From: Plutella xylostella
Lineage: Eukaryota; Arthropoda; Insecta; Lepidoptera; Plutellidae
Assembly: GCF_932276165.1 (NCBI RefSeq)
Contig: NC_063982.1
Location: forward strand, 2,745,501-2,809,500
Direction of reading: 5' to 3'
Length of the DNA: 64,000 nt
The translations under genes and the position numbers were made by a program. The notes beneath the pieces are model-generated. The model worked only from the letters and a program-made list of their open reading frames with translations, was not told where the DNA came from and searched no databases. Positions 1-8,254 of the stretch are shown piece after piece (the first letter of the stretch is position 1; each line of letters opens with the position of its first letter).

Positions 1-108
1 GATGTGCGAAATCTAGACATGCAGGTTGCCTCACGATGTTTTCCTTCATCGTAAGAGCGATGGTACACATTGTACTTAAATTTAATGTACATTGTAGCCC
101 CAAACGAG
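1..108 (-). repeat. tRNA-derived SINE, internal/tail fragment
   Basis: The stretch reads the same as the middle of the full SINE copy at about 51717-52066, including the segment around the cacgatgttttccttc core and the gagcgatggta motif. The tRNA-like head is missing. The copy is cut by the window start. Confidence 0.75.
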
Positions 109-490
109 CTATAATTTAAGTACTTTATTCACAAATCTCCACTCAAAAGTTGTTTATTTGTTCTTGCGTAGACGACTTGCCTAAACACAAGAGTGAACAC
201 AATAACATCTGTCAAAAAGGTTGTCAAGAGTGCCAATTCCCAATTTGGACTAGATTTTGACGAGTTCCGTCGAAAACCGCTCAATAGTTAAGACAAGATG
301 GCACCACCGTCGATCTCGGGAGTGCCAAATGACGAGAAGGCAAGATGAAACCAATACATTGCGTGCCAAGAGTAGGGCTACTGATAGGGCTTATTCGATT
401 GATAATTTGACATTTGAGGTTATTGTAAGTTCTTTTTTGCGTTTATACCAATTCTAAACTACCGAGCGCAGAGAATAATCGTCATTTTCA

Positions 491-655
491 ATGGATATTT
501 TCGATGATATTGATGATATGGCGATCGAAGAAGAGGCAGTAATGAACGAATATATTAATCCATTTGAAAGGAAAGTCACAGTCGTCAAAACGAGGCCTGA
601 TCATTATAGTATGGGGGATGCAAAAGAATTTCATCGCCGAAAGGCACCAGACTAG
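491..655 (+). pseudogene. PIF/Harbinger transposase N-terminal relic
   Basis: A 54-codon open frame starts with an acidic N-terminus (MDIFDDIDDM) and continues through INPFERK and RPDHYSMGDAKEFHRR before an early stop. The acidic start, the NPFERK-like segment and the D-x-EFHRR segment resemble the N-terminus of HARBI1-like nucleases, where EFHRRFRLSK would normally follow. Here the frame breaks right after HRR, so no DDE catalytic region is present. A Myb/SANT-like relic, the usual partner protein of this superfamily, lies about 0.7 kb away on the other strand. Both may be remains of one element split by the MITE at 747-1191. The family call rests on motif memory, not on a search. Confidence 0.5.
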
Positions 656-746
656 AAACATTATGTTGATTTATTTTCAATCATTAATTTTATAAAACAG
701 GAATGTAGCAGCACTTCCTTCATAAAAAAATATTAAGGTACATATA

Positions 747-1191
747 GGCTGGCCATACACGGACAGCTTGAGCAGTTTGCCAGTGACCAACATACACGAA
801 CTGCTCGAGCAGTCAAATTCAACTGCTTCAAGCTGCCATTGATAACTGCTTGCAGCAGTTGTTATTGCACTTATATGCGCGTCACAATCGATGTTGTCGT
901 CCATTGTAACAAATGAAGCGTGCGGACGGGAAGCGTCCTCGACGTGGAATGAAGAGCGCGGGGCCCGGAGGTAACTGCGCGAGACCAGTCGACAGCTCGA
1001 GCAGTCAGTGTATGCCTGGCGACTGCTTGACCGCACGATGAAATTTCACCGTGCTGCCGACTGCCCGAAGCAGTCGTAACTGCTCGAGCGGTTCCGTGTA
1101 TGTGTTTACGTAGAAGACTGTAGTTTGCTGTGCAGTCGCAGCTTCAAGCAGTCTATCCTGACTGCTTCAAGCTGTCCGTGTATGGCCAGCC
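747..1191. mobile_element. Non-autonomous DNA transposon (MITE), 445 bp
   Basis: The element is bounded by 25-bp perfect terminal inverted repeats (747-771 and 1167-1191) beginning GGCTGGCCATACACGG. Inside are many copies of short motifs of the type ACTGCTCGAGCAGT and ACTGCTTCAAGC in both orientations, a subterminal-repeat pattern that would bind a transposase. There is no coding capacity; the open frame on the - strand is a by-product of the repeats. A short ATA flanks both ends and may be the target duplication. Confidence 0.85.
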
Positions 1192-1254
1192 ATAGTTTTT
1201 CATTTTACGATAAGTAGGTAGGTAACCTATGCTATATATAAGTATCTAAGACAT

Positions 1255-1318
1255 CCCTCCGGCTTGGCGGGATGATCTTCAATGTCCAGTATTGGACTGC
1301 TATAGGCTGAGGAGAAAA
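1255..1318 (+). repeat. RTE-like LINE 3' fragment
   Basis: The segment around atgtccagtattggactgc is the nucleotide form of the widespread lepidopteran LINE ending (...YVQQWT-stop). It is a short degenerate fragment. Confidence 0.5.
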
Positions 1319-1358
1319 GAGTAAATATAATAAAACATAGGTGTTATAATTATTTATT

Positions 1359-1756
1359 TCAGTTTTTATTTGTTAATTCTAAATTAAGGATATGTTGAAT
1401 GGTAATGCTGGAGCAAATGCCTAACACCTTTTCTTCTACATCGATAAATGGAGGTGCATTTGAGGGCCCACCTCCAGTTTTGAACATCTCCTGCCTTTGC
1501 AGGGAAGACATCTTCTTCATTGTTTTTTTGATGCCCTCGTACTTTAACTTAAGGGTTTTCCATGAGCGGACACTTGTGGTTATACCACTGGAGTTAAAAG
1601 AAAACTCAATTTTCTTCCATGCAGTCTCCTTATCTTTATTTGTTGCAGCATCGGTCTTTTTATTTTCTATGACATGTTTGAATTTATCTACCAAACTCAC
1701 TACACAGTAACTTCAGCATTATTAAAATTCGCTAAACGCTCTCTTTTTTGTGAAAC
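1359..1756 (-). pseudogene. Myb/SANT-like DNA-binding protein, frameshifted
   Basis: Read on the - strand, one frame gives VSQKRERLANFNNAEVTV and then slips by one base into VSLVDKFKHVIENKKTDA, continuing AWKKIEFSFNSSG and a KTGGG segment. This is the pattern of the Myb/SANT-like domain (Myb_DNA-bind_5 type) used by NAIF1-like proteins and by the accessory protein of PIF/Harbinger transposons. One base appears to be missing near 1699, where GTGTAGTGAG breaks a run that would otherwise be continuous. Without that base there is no ATG-initiated full frame, so I call it a relic. Tryptophans and basic residues of the domain are retained. An intact host gene is unlikely given the frameshift and the transposon-rich surroundings. 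Confidence 0.7.
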
Positions 1757-1841
1757 CATTGTGATTCAAAAATAACAAATTTAAATACCAAAATCAAATC
1801 AACCAAACCAAACAGTCAGTGAGGCTTGTGGCTTGATTGCT

Positions 1842-2162
1842 CCATTGACAAAAGAATAAAGAGGACATGCCATATCAACGAAAAAAATGCGCTTACCTAA
1901 ACTTTGGTGTCAATTAAAATGGTGGCTTTTTTCTTGAAAAATGTAAACAAACAAATTGTTTGACAGCTGAAGTACCTTGTGTTTGGATGTCAATCTTGGT
2001 CAATCAACATGGCGACCGATCGCAATGTTGTAATTTTAGGCAAAGACAAAACTACTGTTGTCCTTTTTTACGTACGATAACACCAATAAGTTAAAAAGAG
2101 ACGACGATATATTTTTAAGTACCGATTTTTATGCCAAGTCCTCTTTATTCTTTTGTCAATGG
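1842..2162. mobile_element. MITE with 25-bp TIRs and 6-bp target duplication
   Basis: The left end starts CCATTGACAAAAGAATAAAG and the right end is its exact inverse, giving 25-bp perfect inverted repeats. The hexamer attgct lies directly outside both ends (1836-1841 and 2163-2168). The size of 321 bp and lack of coding sequence fit a non-autonomous DNA transposon, possibly hAT-like, although hAT usually duplicates 8 bp. Confidence 0.9.
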
Positions 2163-2435
2163 ATTGCTCTTTGCTTGACACTTGACAGTGATAGTTGACA
2201 CTGACAATTGAAATAGTAGTCTGTCCTGCTTTAGCACTAGTGTCTGCGCATATACTTGTTTCATCTCTCCTGAGTTCAAATAGAAAAATCGGTAAGATAG
2301 TTATCTATGGAATAAATCACAATTGAAAAATGGTTAAGCAACTACCAGGCCGATAAACAGCCAATTAAAATTATTCGTTAGATAGTTATTTGACGTTTTA
2401 TCCTGGCATTAAAAAAACCGGCCCTTATAATAATA

Positions 2436-2790
2436 TACCTTATATGTGGGGGGGAAATCTCACGCACGACCATCCGTCCCCAAACTAGGCAGAGTCGGGT
2501 ATCGGACAGGTGATATATCTACACAGAACATAAACACTCAAAACCTGAGTACAGAGATATCTATCTTGCAAAAAAATAACTGTCAATCCCGGCCGGGAAT
2601 CGAACATTAGATTAGGCCAGCAAGCATTATAACATTAGAAAAAAAACCGAAAAAAACACGCACTCACGCCTTGTACTAATGTACTCCCATGCGGGGTAGG
2701 CAGAGGTGCATTGCTGCACCCAGAGAGCTTTTCGCCAGAGTGTTATGTTAGTCCAATGTAATAGGGGGCGGGCCTAGTATTAGATTAGAT
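2436..2790 (+). repeat. SINE-type repeat fragments
   Basis: The first part (atctcacgcacgaccatcc, then caaactaggcagag and a tRNA-like cccggccgggaatcgaac) matches the SINE copies at 41.4, 54.2 and 59.6 kb. The second part (ccttgtactaatgtactcc, then ggggtaggcagaggtgcat) recurs at about 42190. Both are partial. Confidence 0.6.
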
Positions 2791-2908
2791 CAAATCAAAT
2801 AATCTTTATTCGACATAAAATTTTACAACTACATGTTTGTCAGGCTTGGTAGATAAGGAGAAAAGATGGCAAGAAACTCCCCATAATAACTGAAACGTTT
2901 GTTTTCAG

Positions 2909-3072
2909 ACGCGCCGGAGTATTCACAGCAGAAGAAGCGGTAACAGAAGCGAAGAACTGCCTCCAACTCTTACAGTCGGCCTACACGAGACAGATGCGGC
3001 GTCTACGCGCGTTGTTGCATCAGGCTAGATATGACTATCTGAAGGCGCTGAAGACTGAGAGAGAGACTTGCT
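2909..3072 (+). CDS. KANSL2: KANSL2 exon encoding the TAEE helical segment
   Basis: The acceptor is gttttcag and the donor is GTGAGT at 3073. The exon enters in phase 2 and leaves in phase 1. It encodes AGVFTAEEAVTEAKNCLQLL followed by a basic helical stretch (QMRRLRALLHQARYDYLKAL). A second copy of its last 109 bp lies at 3461-3569. Confidence 0.88.
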
Positions 3073-6000
3073 GTGAGTAGAATTCCCTACGGAACCCCTT
3101 TATAAACGGAGCGCCTGTTACCCAGGCTTGCAGACTTGCTGTAACTAGACCGTTCCTGTGTTGTATTCTCTACATACACCCCTTTTCAACGGACTGCCTG
3201 CTACCCAGGCTTGTTGCTCCTGTTTAGGCTGGCTGAACTGAAATTAAGGTGATATGTACAGAGTTTCTGCTCGAAAGAACTACATATACTGCATTCGTTC
3301 TGACTTGGCCAAAAGGTAACCTATCTTAGTGTGTCTTTTTATATAGAATGAATGCAGTATACAGGAGCTGCTACCCAGGCATGCTGCTCCAGTTTAGGTT
3401 AGCCGAGCTGCAATTAAGGTAATATATACTGCATTCATCCTTACTTGGCACAAAAGGATGCAACTCTTACAGTCGGCCTACACCAGGCAGATGCGGCGTC
3501 TACGCGCGTTGCTGCACCAGGCTAGATACGACTATCTGAAGGCGCTGAAGACTGAGCGGGAGACTTGCTGTGAGTAGACAGGTCCTGAATACTTTTCCTA
3601 CAGAACCCTTTTAGGTTCACTGCCTTTTTGGCGGGACCCTAACTTAGCCTTGAACTTTTCTCCATAAACGATGTAATATTATGTGCTTGGTTTTAGTATT
3701 ATTGAATTTTTGCAGAACTTCTAAGGTCCTCTGACGGTATCCTATGGAAAGAATATCTAGATTCGGCGTCCTAAATATCTTGAACCATCGTCATTACTAT
3801 AAAAGTAACATTATGAAATAAAATAAAATATTTGTAGTAAAGATGCCATAAATAATTCTAATGCCTAAATAGTTTTTTTTCGTAAATCAAGTTCAAGTTG
3901 AGTAGGATTACCCAGTCATTTCGGCTTATCATTTTTATAACACCTGTATATCTCACCCGCAGGCAGTATCAACTCGCAAGCTCGCTCCAACCCGCTAACA
4001 GCCCGGGAGCGTCGGCAGCTGAGAAAGCTGAAGGCGTATGCCAGTTTCCATAGACGACACGGCACACCGGCGGTATTGCAGAGGAAGCTCATGAAGAAAC
4101 GGGCCAAGGTACGTCTTATCGTGATTAGCTTGGATGAAATAGTGCTGTTTCTTTAAGGTCACATCACATATAAGCGTAACGTAAACGGATCGCCTTTCTA
4201 TTCTTCTGTCATCCAGACGTTCGCGAGATCGCGACAGAAGAAAAGAAAAGCGATCCGTTTACGTAACGTTCATGGTCATAAGCACACATAAACGTTACGT
4301 AAACGGATTGTCACCGTATCGCCGAGCTTGTCCTGAGGCGAGGCGATAACGTAACGATTCCCATTAGTGTGCTTTGCTGTAGATAATTTCATACAAAGAA
4401 TACTGAATGATGACTTTCCGGATTGATATGTGTGCTGTGACCTTTAAGCGTATCGATTGATTGACAGCACGCTAATCTTATAATTAGGACGTAGACATCC
4501 ACTGCTGGACATACGCCTATCCGAAGAAGAGCCGCAACACTCTGTCCTCGACCATCCTCATCCAGCCACTACCACCTTGAGTCTATTTTATTCCAATATA
4601 TTTCTCTATATATCACCATGCTCGACGTGAATAAGTTGGCCAACGTTCTTCTCTAATTTGTTGTATAAGTTGTGTACTTAATTTGTGTGTTTTGAAGGCT
4701 AATAAATTCTTTCTTTCATTCAAATTTTAACAAACAACTCCCAACCTCCGCAGGTGAACGAGCCGCCCTCCAACCGGCCCATCCCGTCGCTCGGGCGCTG
4801 CGTGTTCTCCGAGTACGGCGCCCGCTGCGCGCTGCCCGCGCTGCCCGCCGCGCGCCACTGCCAGAGACACGTCATGTGCGACCCACAACAAGTTAGTAGA
4901 GTCTATAGTCGACCCACAACAAGTCATTAGATTAATATACTGTCCCCCTTATTCATAAAAAAAGTTACTGGACGAATTAGCTATTGAACTGTTTTGTCAC
5001 TCTCTGTCAAAGAACAAATTGTTCTCTGTCAGAGAGGGACAGAACAGTTCAATAGTTAATCCGTTCAGTAACTTTTTTATGAATAAGGGGGTTAGTCTAT
5101 AGTCGAGCTAGCTACAGCGATCGTAACTAAAACTGAGATTATAAGCTCCAATTTCGCGATAGCGGGCTCGAGTATAACCAGGGATTATCGATTGACTTTT
5201 GAAACATCTGTCAAGAATTTAATATGGAGATGACATAAAATTGATGAACCTGGTTACGATCTAACCCATTATGGCGAAATTGGCACTAAGCAACGCAAGA
5301 CACAGTCAACCATTGGATGGGTGACCGATTTCAAGCTGTTCTTTTCTGGACGCTACCGTGCTTCGGACGGCGATTTTGACAGCTTGCAACATTGAATGTG
5401 TCAACCAGTATGAAAGTAACTAACAGTCGTCTGGAGGCGAACGAGCCGCCCTCCAACCGGCCCATCCCGTCGCTCGGGCGCTGCGTGTTCTCCGAGTACG
5501 GCGCCCGCTGCGCGCTGCCCGCGCTGCCCGCCGCGCGCCACTGCCAGAGACACGTCATGTGCGACCCACAACATGTTAGTAGATTACTATAATATGTGGG
5601 GACATCTCACACACAGCCGACTGCAAACTCGGATCCAATATATCGGATTTCAGACCTTTAATAAGCTGTTGCTGCTTCGGCCGCAGTCGTTAAGCCTAGT
5701 CAGAGGCGTTCGGGCCACTTCGGGCAGTTTGAAAACATGTGACAGTTGGGTTGCTCACTTACCCAACAACTCTCTCAGAACTAGCTTGCTTGTGTTGGGG
5801 TTCACCAACCCGCACTAGGCCAGCGTCAGCTTTGTTAGCTTTTTTGGTGGACAAGCAAGCTTGTGCTGACAGAGTTGTCGTGCAAGTGGGCAACCCAACT
5901 ATCAGATGTTTTCAAGCTGCCCGAAGGCATGTGACTTGGCTTAACGACTGCTGCCGAAGCAAGAACTGGGACCCACGGATTAACGTGCCGTCCGAAGCAC

Positions 6001-7514
6001 GGAAGCAACCGGAAAACCACCACTTGAAATCTTGGCTTCATTGCGTGAAAGAAAATATCAGAGAGTGTGGAGTGAATGATGATATGACAGAGGATAAGTT
6101 AAAAGGCGTGACATGACGCACCAAGCCGACCCTAAATAAGAAAAGTAAGTCTTCCTCTCTTACGCCTTCCTTCAGGTCTCATTTCCAACACTTTCTTTGT
6201 AACATAGTCATCTTCTGTCATTTAACAGTATACTCGTATCTCTAACCTCTCCATATCCTTCTAGCATCTGTTATGTGACTGTATCGGCCTTACCACAAAA
6301 ACTTAGACAACATCTAACAGATGTTTAGGCCTTGGTCTCCTATTTACGCCGTAGGTCGCGTCCAGCGTCACGCCGTAGGCCGCGTCACGATGCTCACTAT
6401 AGAAATGTACTGATGCGGTCTCCCTCACACGCCGACGTTTGGCGCGTAGATGTATGAGCATCGCGACGCGGCCTACGGCGGTGACACTTGACGCGACCTA
6501 CGGAGTAAATAGGAGACCAAGGCCTTACCGCTGTTAAACGCCTACAAAATCTGTCAATTTTCGTTTTAAACACTTGTTAAAATATGTTTAAAGTTTTTTG
6601 TGGTAGCACAACATTTGTATGTCTAACCTCTCCATATCCTTCTAGCATCTGTTATTTGATTTATCTGTAAATCTCTAACCTGTGTTTATCTTACCCTTCC
6701 AGGTGTTATTCGTGGCGTGCGGCGACACTCGCGGCGGCGTGTCGTGTCGCGAGGCGGCGCCGCGCCTGCCGCTGCCGTCCGCCGCCTGTCGCTACCACAC
6801 CGCGCCGCCGCATTACACAGCCTTCACGTTGAGAGTGAGTTTATAATAGTTATTTATGTACGGTTTATGTAGGGCTAAAACCCTTCCTTAATTGGGAGGA
6901 GACCCGTACCCTAGCACGTATATGTACGGTTCTATGTACGTACCTAGTTCTACAAACGCAAATTTATTAAATTATTTTTTATTAAACTAGTTTATCTTCG
7001 ACGATAACGAACCCGTGTAGCCATGCCAGCTCATACACACCGTATGTGCGTTGTCGGTACCACACCGCGCCGCCGCATTATACAGCCTTCACGTTGAGAG
7101 TGAGTTTATAATAGTTATATGTACAGTCGCCTGCGCCTAAAAATACCCTTGTTCGATGTAATCATATATAGGCTGTTGCAAAAGTGTTATTCTAAGCGGA
7201 AAGAGAGTGACTCGGTTTAAATGTCGAGTGAGCGAAAATTGCCCCCCAAGTCACAAGTTCTTGTTTTAGCGAGTCGGGGACAAACACCAGAGCTGACTAG
7301 GGTTTTTCACCCTGTTAAAAGGATTGGTCAGTAATATACCCCTAAGCCGAGACAGACAAAATGCCTTGATTCCTTTTAATTATGCAGTTAACTCAACACT
7401 AACCCCCCATTCTCCCCTCCACAGAAAGACGGTTCAGACTCGGACTCGGAGACCCACACGGCGTCCACCGTGTCCCGCTCGCCGTCGCCGCCGCGCGACC
7501 AGCCGGACACCTGA
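2909..7514 (+). CDS. KANSL2: KANSL2/NSL2 (KAT8 NSL complex subunit 2), 3' part: join 2909..3072, 3963..4108, 4754..4891, 6703..6834, 7425..7514
   Basis: NSL2 is a nuclear subunit of the non-specific lethal complex that holds the acetyltransferase MOF/KAT8 and acetylates histone H4 at promoters. Five exons with consensus splice sites join in one frame of 670 nt and end at TGA 7512-7514. The product aligns in order with the C-terminal half of vertebrate KANSL2: AGVFTAEEA (family GVYTAEEV), a basic helical segment, ARERRQLRKLKAY (family AKERENLKRLKC), then the second zf-C3Hc3H domain with RCVFSEYGARC, ARHCQRH and QVLFVAC. The zinc-ligand Cys and His residues are all kept. The first zinc domain and start codon are upstream of the window. 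The tail (DSDSETHTASTVS) is acidic and serine-rich and diverges from vertebrates. Three of the exons have partial copies in the following intron. INO80D shares the domain, but the intervening segments fit KANSL2 better. Confidence 0.9.
3461..3569 (+). other. Duplicate of KANSL2 exon 3' part with 5' splice site
   Basis: This is 109 bp matching 2964-3072 and followed by the same donor GTGAGTAGA. I count seven base differences and every one is synonymous, so the encoded 36 residues are identical. The exon's own acceptor was not copied, but the duplicated CAACTCTTACAG is acceptor-like and could in principle serve. Downstream sequence also resembles the start of the original intron. It may be an alternative exon, a relic kept by gene conversion, or a haplotype join error. 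Confidence 0.85.
3963..4108 (+). CDS. KANSL2: KANSL2 exon encoding the ARERRQLRKL segment
   Basis: The acceptor is cacccgcag and the donor is GTACGT at 4109. Length is 146 nt (phase 1 to 0). It encodes NPLTARERRQLRKLKAY and the basic end LQRKLMKKRAK, matching the family's KERENLKRLK...LHRQLKERR region. The - strand open frame here is a shadow. Confidence 0.88.
4172..4355. repeat. Hairpin MITE plus a partial second copy
   Basis: Arms around acgtaaacggatcgc (4172-4210) and its inverse (4233-4270) form a hairpin. A further acgttacgtaaacgga copy at about 4287-4307 begins a second, degraded unit. It lies in a KANSL2 intron. Confidence 0.65.
4488..4720 (-). repeat. RTE-like LINE 3' fragment and trailing repeat
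   Basis: On the - strand the part near 4490-4570 reads like the LINE ending SGWMR-AEDR...YV-QQW, with catccactgctggac and ctcatccagccactacc as landmarks. The rest (4575-4720) ends in taataaattctttctttcattc, which looks like a retroposon tail. Confidence 0.5.
4754..4891 (+). CDS. KANSL2: KANSL2 exon encoding the second zf-C3Hc3H zinc domain
   Basis: The acceptor is caacctccgcag and the donor is GTTAGT. It has 46 whole codons encoding PIPSLGRCVFSEYGARCALP, then ARHCQRHVMCDPQQ. This holds the Cys-x(6)-Cys and HCxxH ligands of the C3Hc3H domain. A near-perfect second copy lies at 5437-5574, and a short copy of its 3' end follows at about 4909-4935. Confidence 0.9.
4944..5091. mobile_element. Hairpin MITE, CCCCCTTATTCATAAA termini
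   Basis: Left arm CCCCCTTATTCATAAAAAAA and its inverse at the right end enclose a further imperfect palindrome (attgaactgtt / aacagttcaat, and a central tgtcaaagaacaa / ttgttctctgtc). It is about 148 bp and lies between the two copies of the zinc-domain exon. Confidence 0.85.
5148..5295. mobile_element. MITE of the GTGCCAATTTCNCCAT family
   Basis: It begins ccaatttcgcgata and ends tggcgaaattggcactaag. It shares its central part (aacatctgtcaa, tggagatgacataaaatt, cctggtta) in inverted form with the copy at about 60714-60864. Confidence 0.7.
5437..5574 (+). other. Second copy of the KANSL2 zinc-domain exon
   Basis: The copy differs from 4754-4891 at only two positions in 138 (the second base, and the last base, turning the final CAA into CAT) and keeps the donor GTTAGT. 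Upstream of it there is AG but no pyrimidine tract (gtcgtctggag), so recognition as an exon is doubtful. If it were spliced in, it would add a second zinc domain in frame, because 138 is divisible by three. A MITE pair separates it from the original. Confidence 0.85.
5596..5950. repeat. SINE/LINE tail fragments in inverted arrangement
   Basis: 5596-5640 is a SINE fragment (tctcacacacagccga). The segment near 5705-5800 (gaaaacatgtgacagttggg, then ttgcttgtgttgg) returns inverted at about 5850-5930, giving two roughly 80-bp arms around a short spacer. A third copy lies at 63.12-63.25 kb. Confidence 0.65.
6027..6142 (+). pseudogene. LINE reverse-transcriptase C-terminal relic
   Basis: The translation WLHCVKENIRECGVNDDMTE followed by a degenerate D-K...HDAPSRP segment matches the end of retrotransposon polyproteins of the form GRPRKTW.-CVKEDMREC...DR...CADP. 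The same segment recurs at 52.25-52.38 kb. It has no start and is fragmentary. Confidence 0.65.
6328..6524. mobile_element. PIF/Harbinger-type MITE with TTA target duplication
   Basis: Arms of about 75 bp start GGCCTTGGTCTCCTATTTAC and end in the inverse. The trinucleotide TTA lies directly outside both ends (6325-6327, 6525-6527), as expected for PIF/Harbinger. The element is 197 bp, has no coding capacity and sits in a KANSL2 intron. Confidence 0.88.
6703..6834 (+). CDS. KANSL2: KANSL2 exon completing the zinc domain
   Basis: The acceptor is ttacccttccag and the donor GTGAGT. It has 44 codons encoding VLFVACGDTRGGVSCREAAP and CRYHTAPPHYTAFTLR, matching the family's QVLFKCC...C.K...CPLH. 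It is very GC-rich, unlike its introns. Confidence 0.9.
7052..7122 (+). other. Partial duplicate of KANSL2 exon end, 5' splice site and intron start
   Basis: The segment tgtcggtaccacaccgcg through the donor GTGAGT and on into tttataatagttat copies 6787-6855 with very few changes. Only the exon's last part is included, and there is no acceptor. Confidence 0.85.
7425..7514 (+). CDS. KANSL2: KANSL2 terminal coding exon
   Basis: The acceptor is ccctccacag. It has 29 codons plus TGA encoding KDGSDSDSETHTASTVSRSP and a short proline/aspartate tail. It enters in phase 0, consistent with the previous exon. The tail is acidic and Ser/Pro-rich and has no recognised domain. Confidence 0.85.
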   Translation, partial: KDGSDSDSETHTASTVSRSPSPPRDQPDT

Positions 7515-8162
7515 CGGTACATGGACCGACACTTCTATAATATACTGTGAACATGTGTGTGTAGTGGAGATATACGTCTATGTCTACACTGTGAACATTT
7601 GTGTGTAGTGGGGAGATACTTCTATAGTATTATGTGAAGATTTGTGTGTGGAAATAGGGGAGGAATAAGGAAGAAAATTGATAGACACTTTCATACCATG
7701 TGAACATTTGTGGCTAGAAATATTGGAGGAATTAGTGAGGTGGAAAGTTATTGAGTATACCTTTTGATGATAAATCTCCTTTCCACGAAAGTTTGTCTTG
7801 AAAAAACCGCAATTTGTACCTATGAGTTGCTATACAGCATGTTTCAATAGTGGTATACTTAGCCAAAAGGGGGTGAATCAGGGGGTTAATCTTAACAACT
7901 TTTATTCTATGACTTTTGGAACACCTGTATAGGTATAAGTTATGTAACTTTTGTTCTTGTTTGTGTACAAATTTATAAAGCTTTAGCACATCATTCCTGA
8001 ATTCATAGCGATAAATATGTATGGTAAATCGGGTAAATTGTATCAAATGTAAGATATTATGTAGTCTGAGCCTATCTGAAACCTAGTTAAACATTGTGAG
8101 ATATGGCGTTTCGACTTTCTCCGTGTTCGGCATCATAAGGGTCACAGTGACCGTTAAATAAA
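7515..8162 (+). promoter_or_regulatory. Probable KANSL2 3' UTR with internal tandem repeats and candidate poly(A) signal
   Basis: From 7529 to about 7735 three degenerate copies of a unit like ctgtgaacatttgtgtgtag...gatacttctata follow the stop codon. The first AATAAA downstream is at 8157-8162, but it lies inside the repeated element at 8057-8240, so the true cleavage site is uncertain. A MITE-like fragment occupies about 7845-7935. Confidence 0.45.
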
Positions 8163-8240
8163 GTCCATTTTTCTCTCCACCTTTAATTTGCAAGGTGCGG
8201 GTGCCTATATAAATAGAGTGAGTCGCCCGCGCGCCTCAGT
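8057..8240 (+). repeat. One arm of a long-distance inverted repeat, with TATA-Inr core-promoter-like sequence
   Basis: About 180 bp is repeated in inverse orientation at 14057-14237. It ends with TATATAAATA at 8206-8215 and an initiator-like TCAGT at 8236-8240. The distance from the first T of TATA to the A of the initiator is 32 bp, the normal spacing for a Pol II core promoter. A GC-rich stretch lies between. Confidence 0.6.
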
Positions 8241-8254
8241 TGGTTTTTGATTTT

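Noticed and set aside
5392..5592. Short gene starting at ATG 5392 and running through the duplicate zinc exon
   Set aside because: The ATG lies in a repeat fragment; the frame is open only because the duplicated exon is open.
2900..7122. All KANSL2 duplications as haplotype assembly errors
   Set aside because: Not excluded for the near-identical copies, but decayed extra copies of the exon ends and unrelated flanks show that at least part of the duplication is real and old.
2909..7514. INO80D instead of KANSL2
   Set aside because: INO80D shares the zinc domain, but the AGVFTAEEA and ARERRQLRKLKAY segments, their order and the QVLF sequence fit KANSL2 better.
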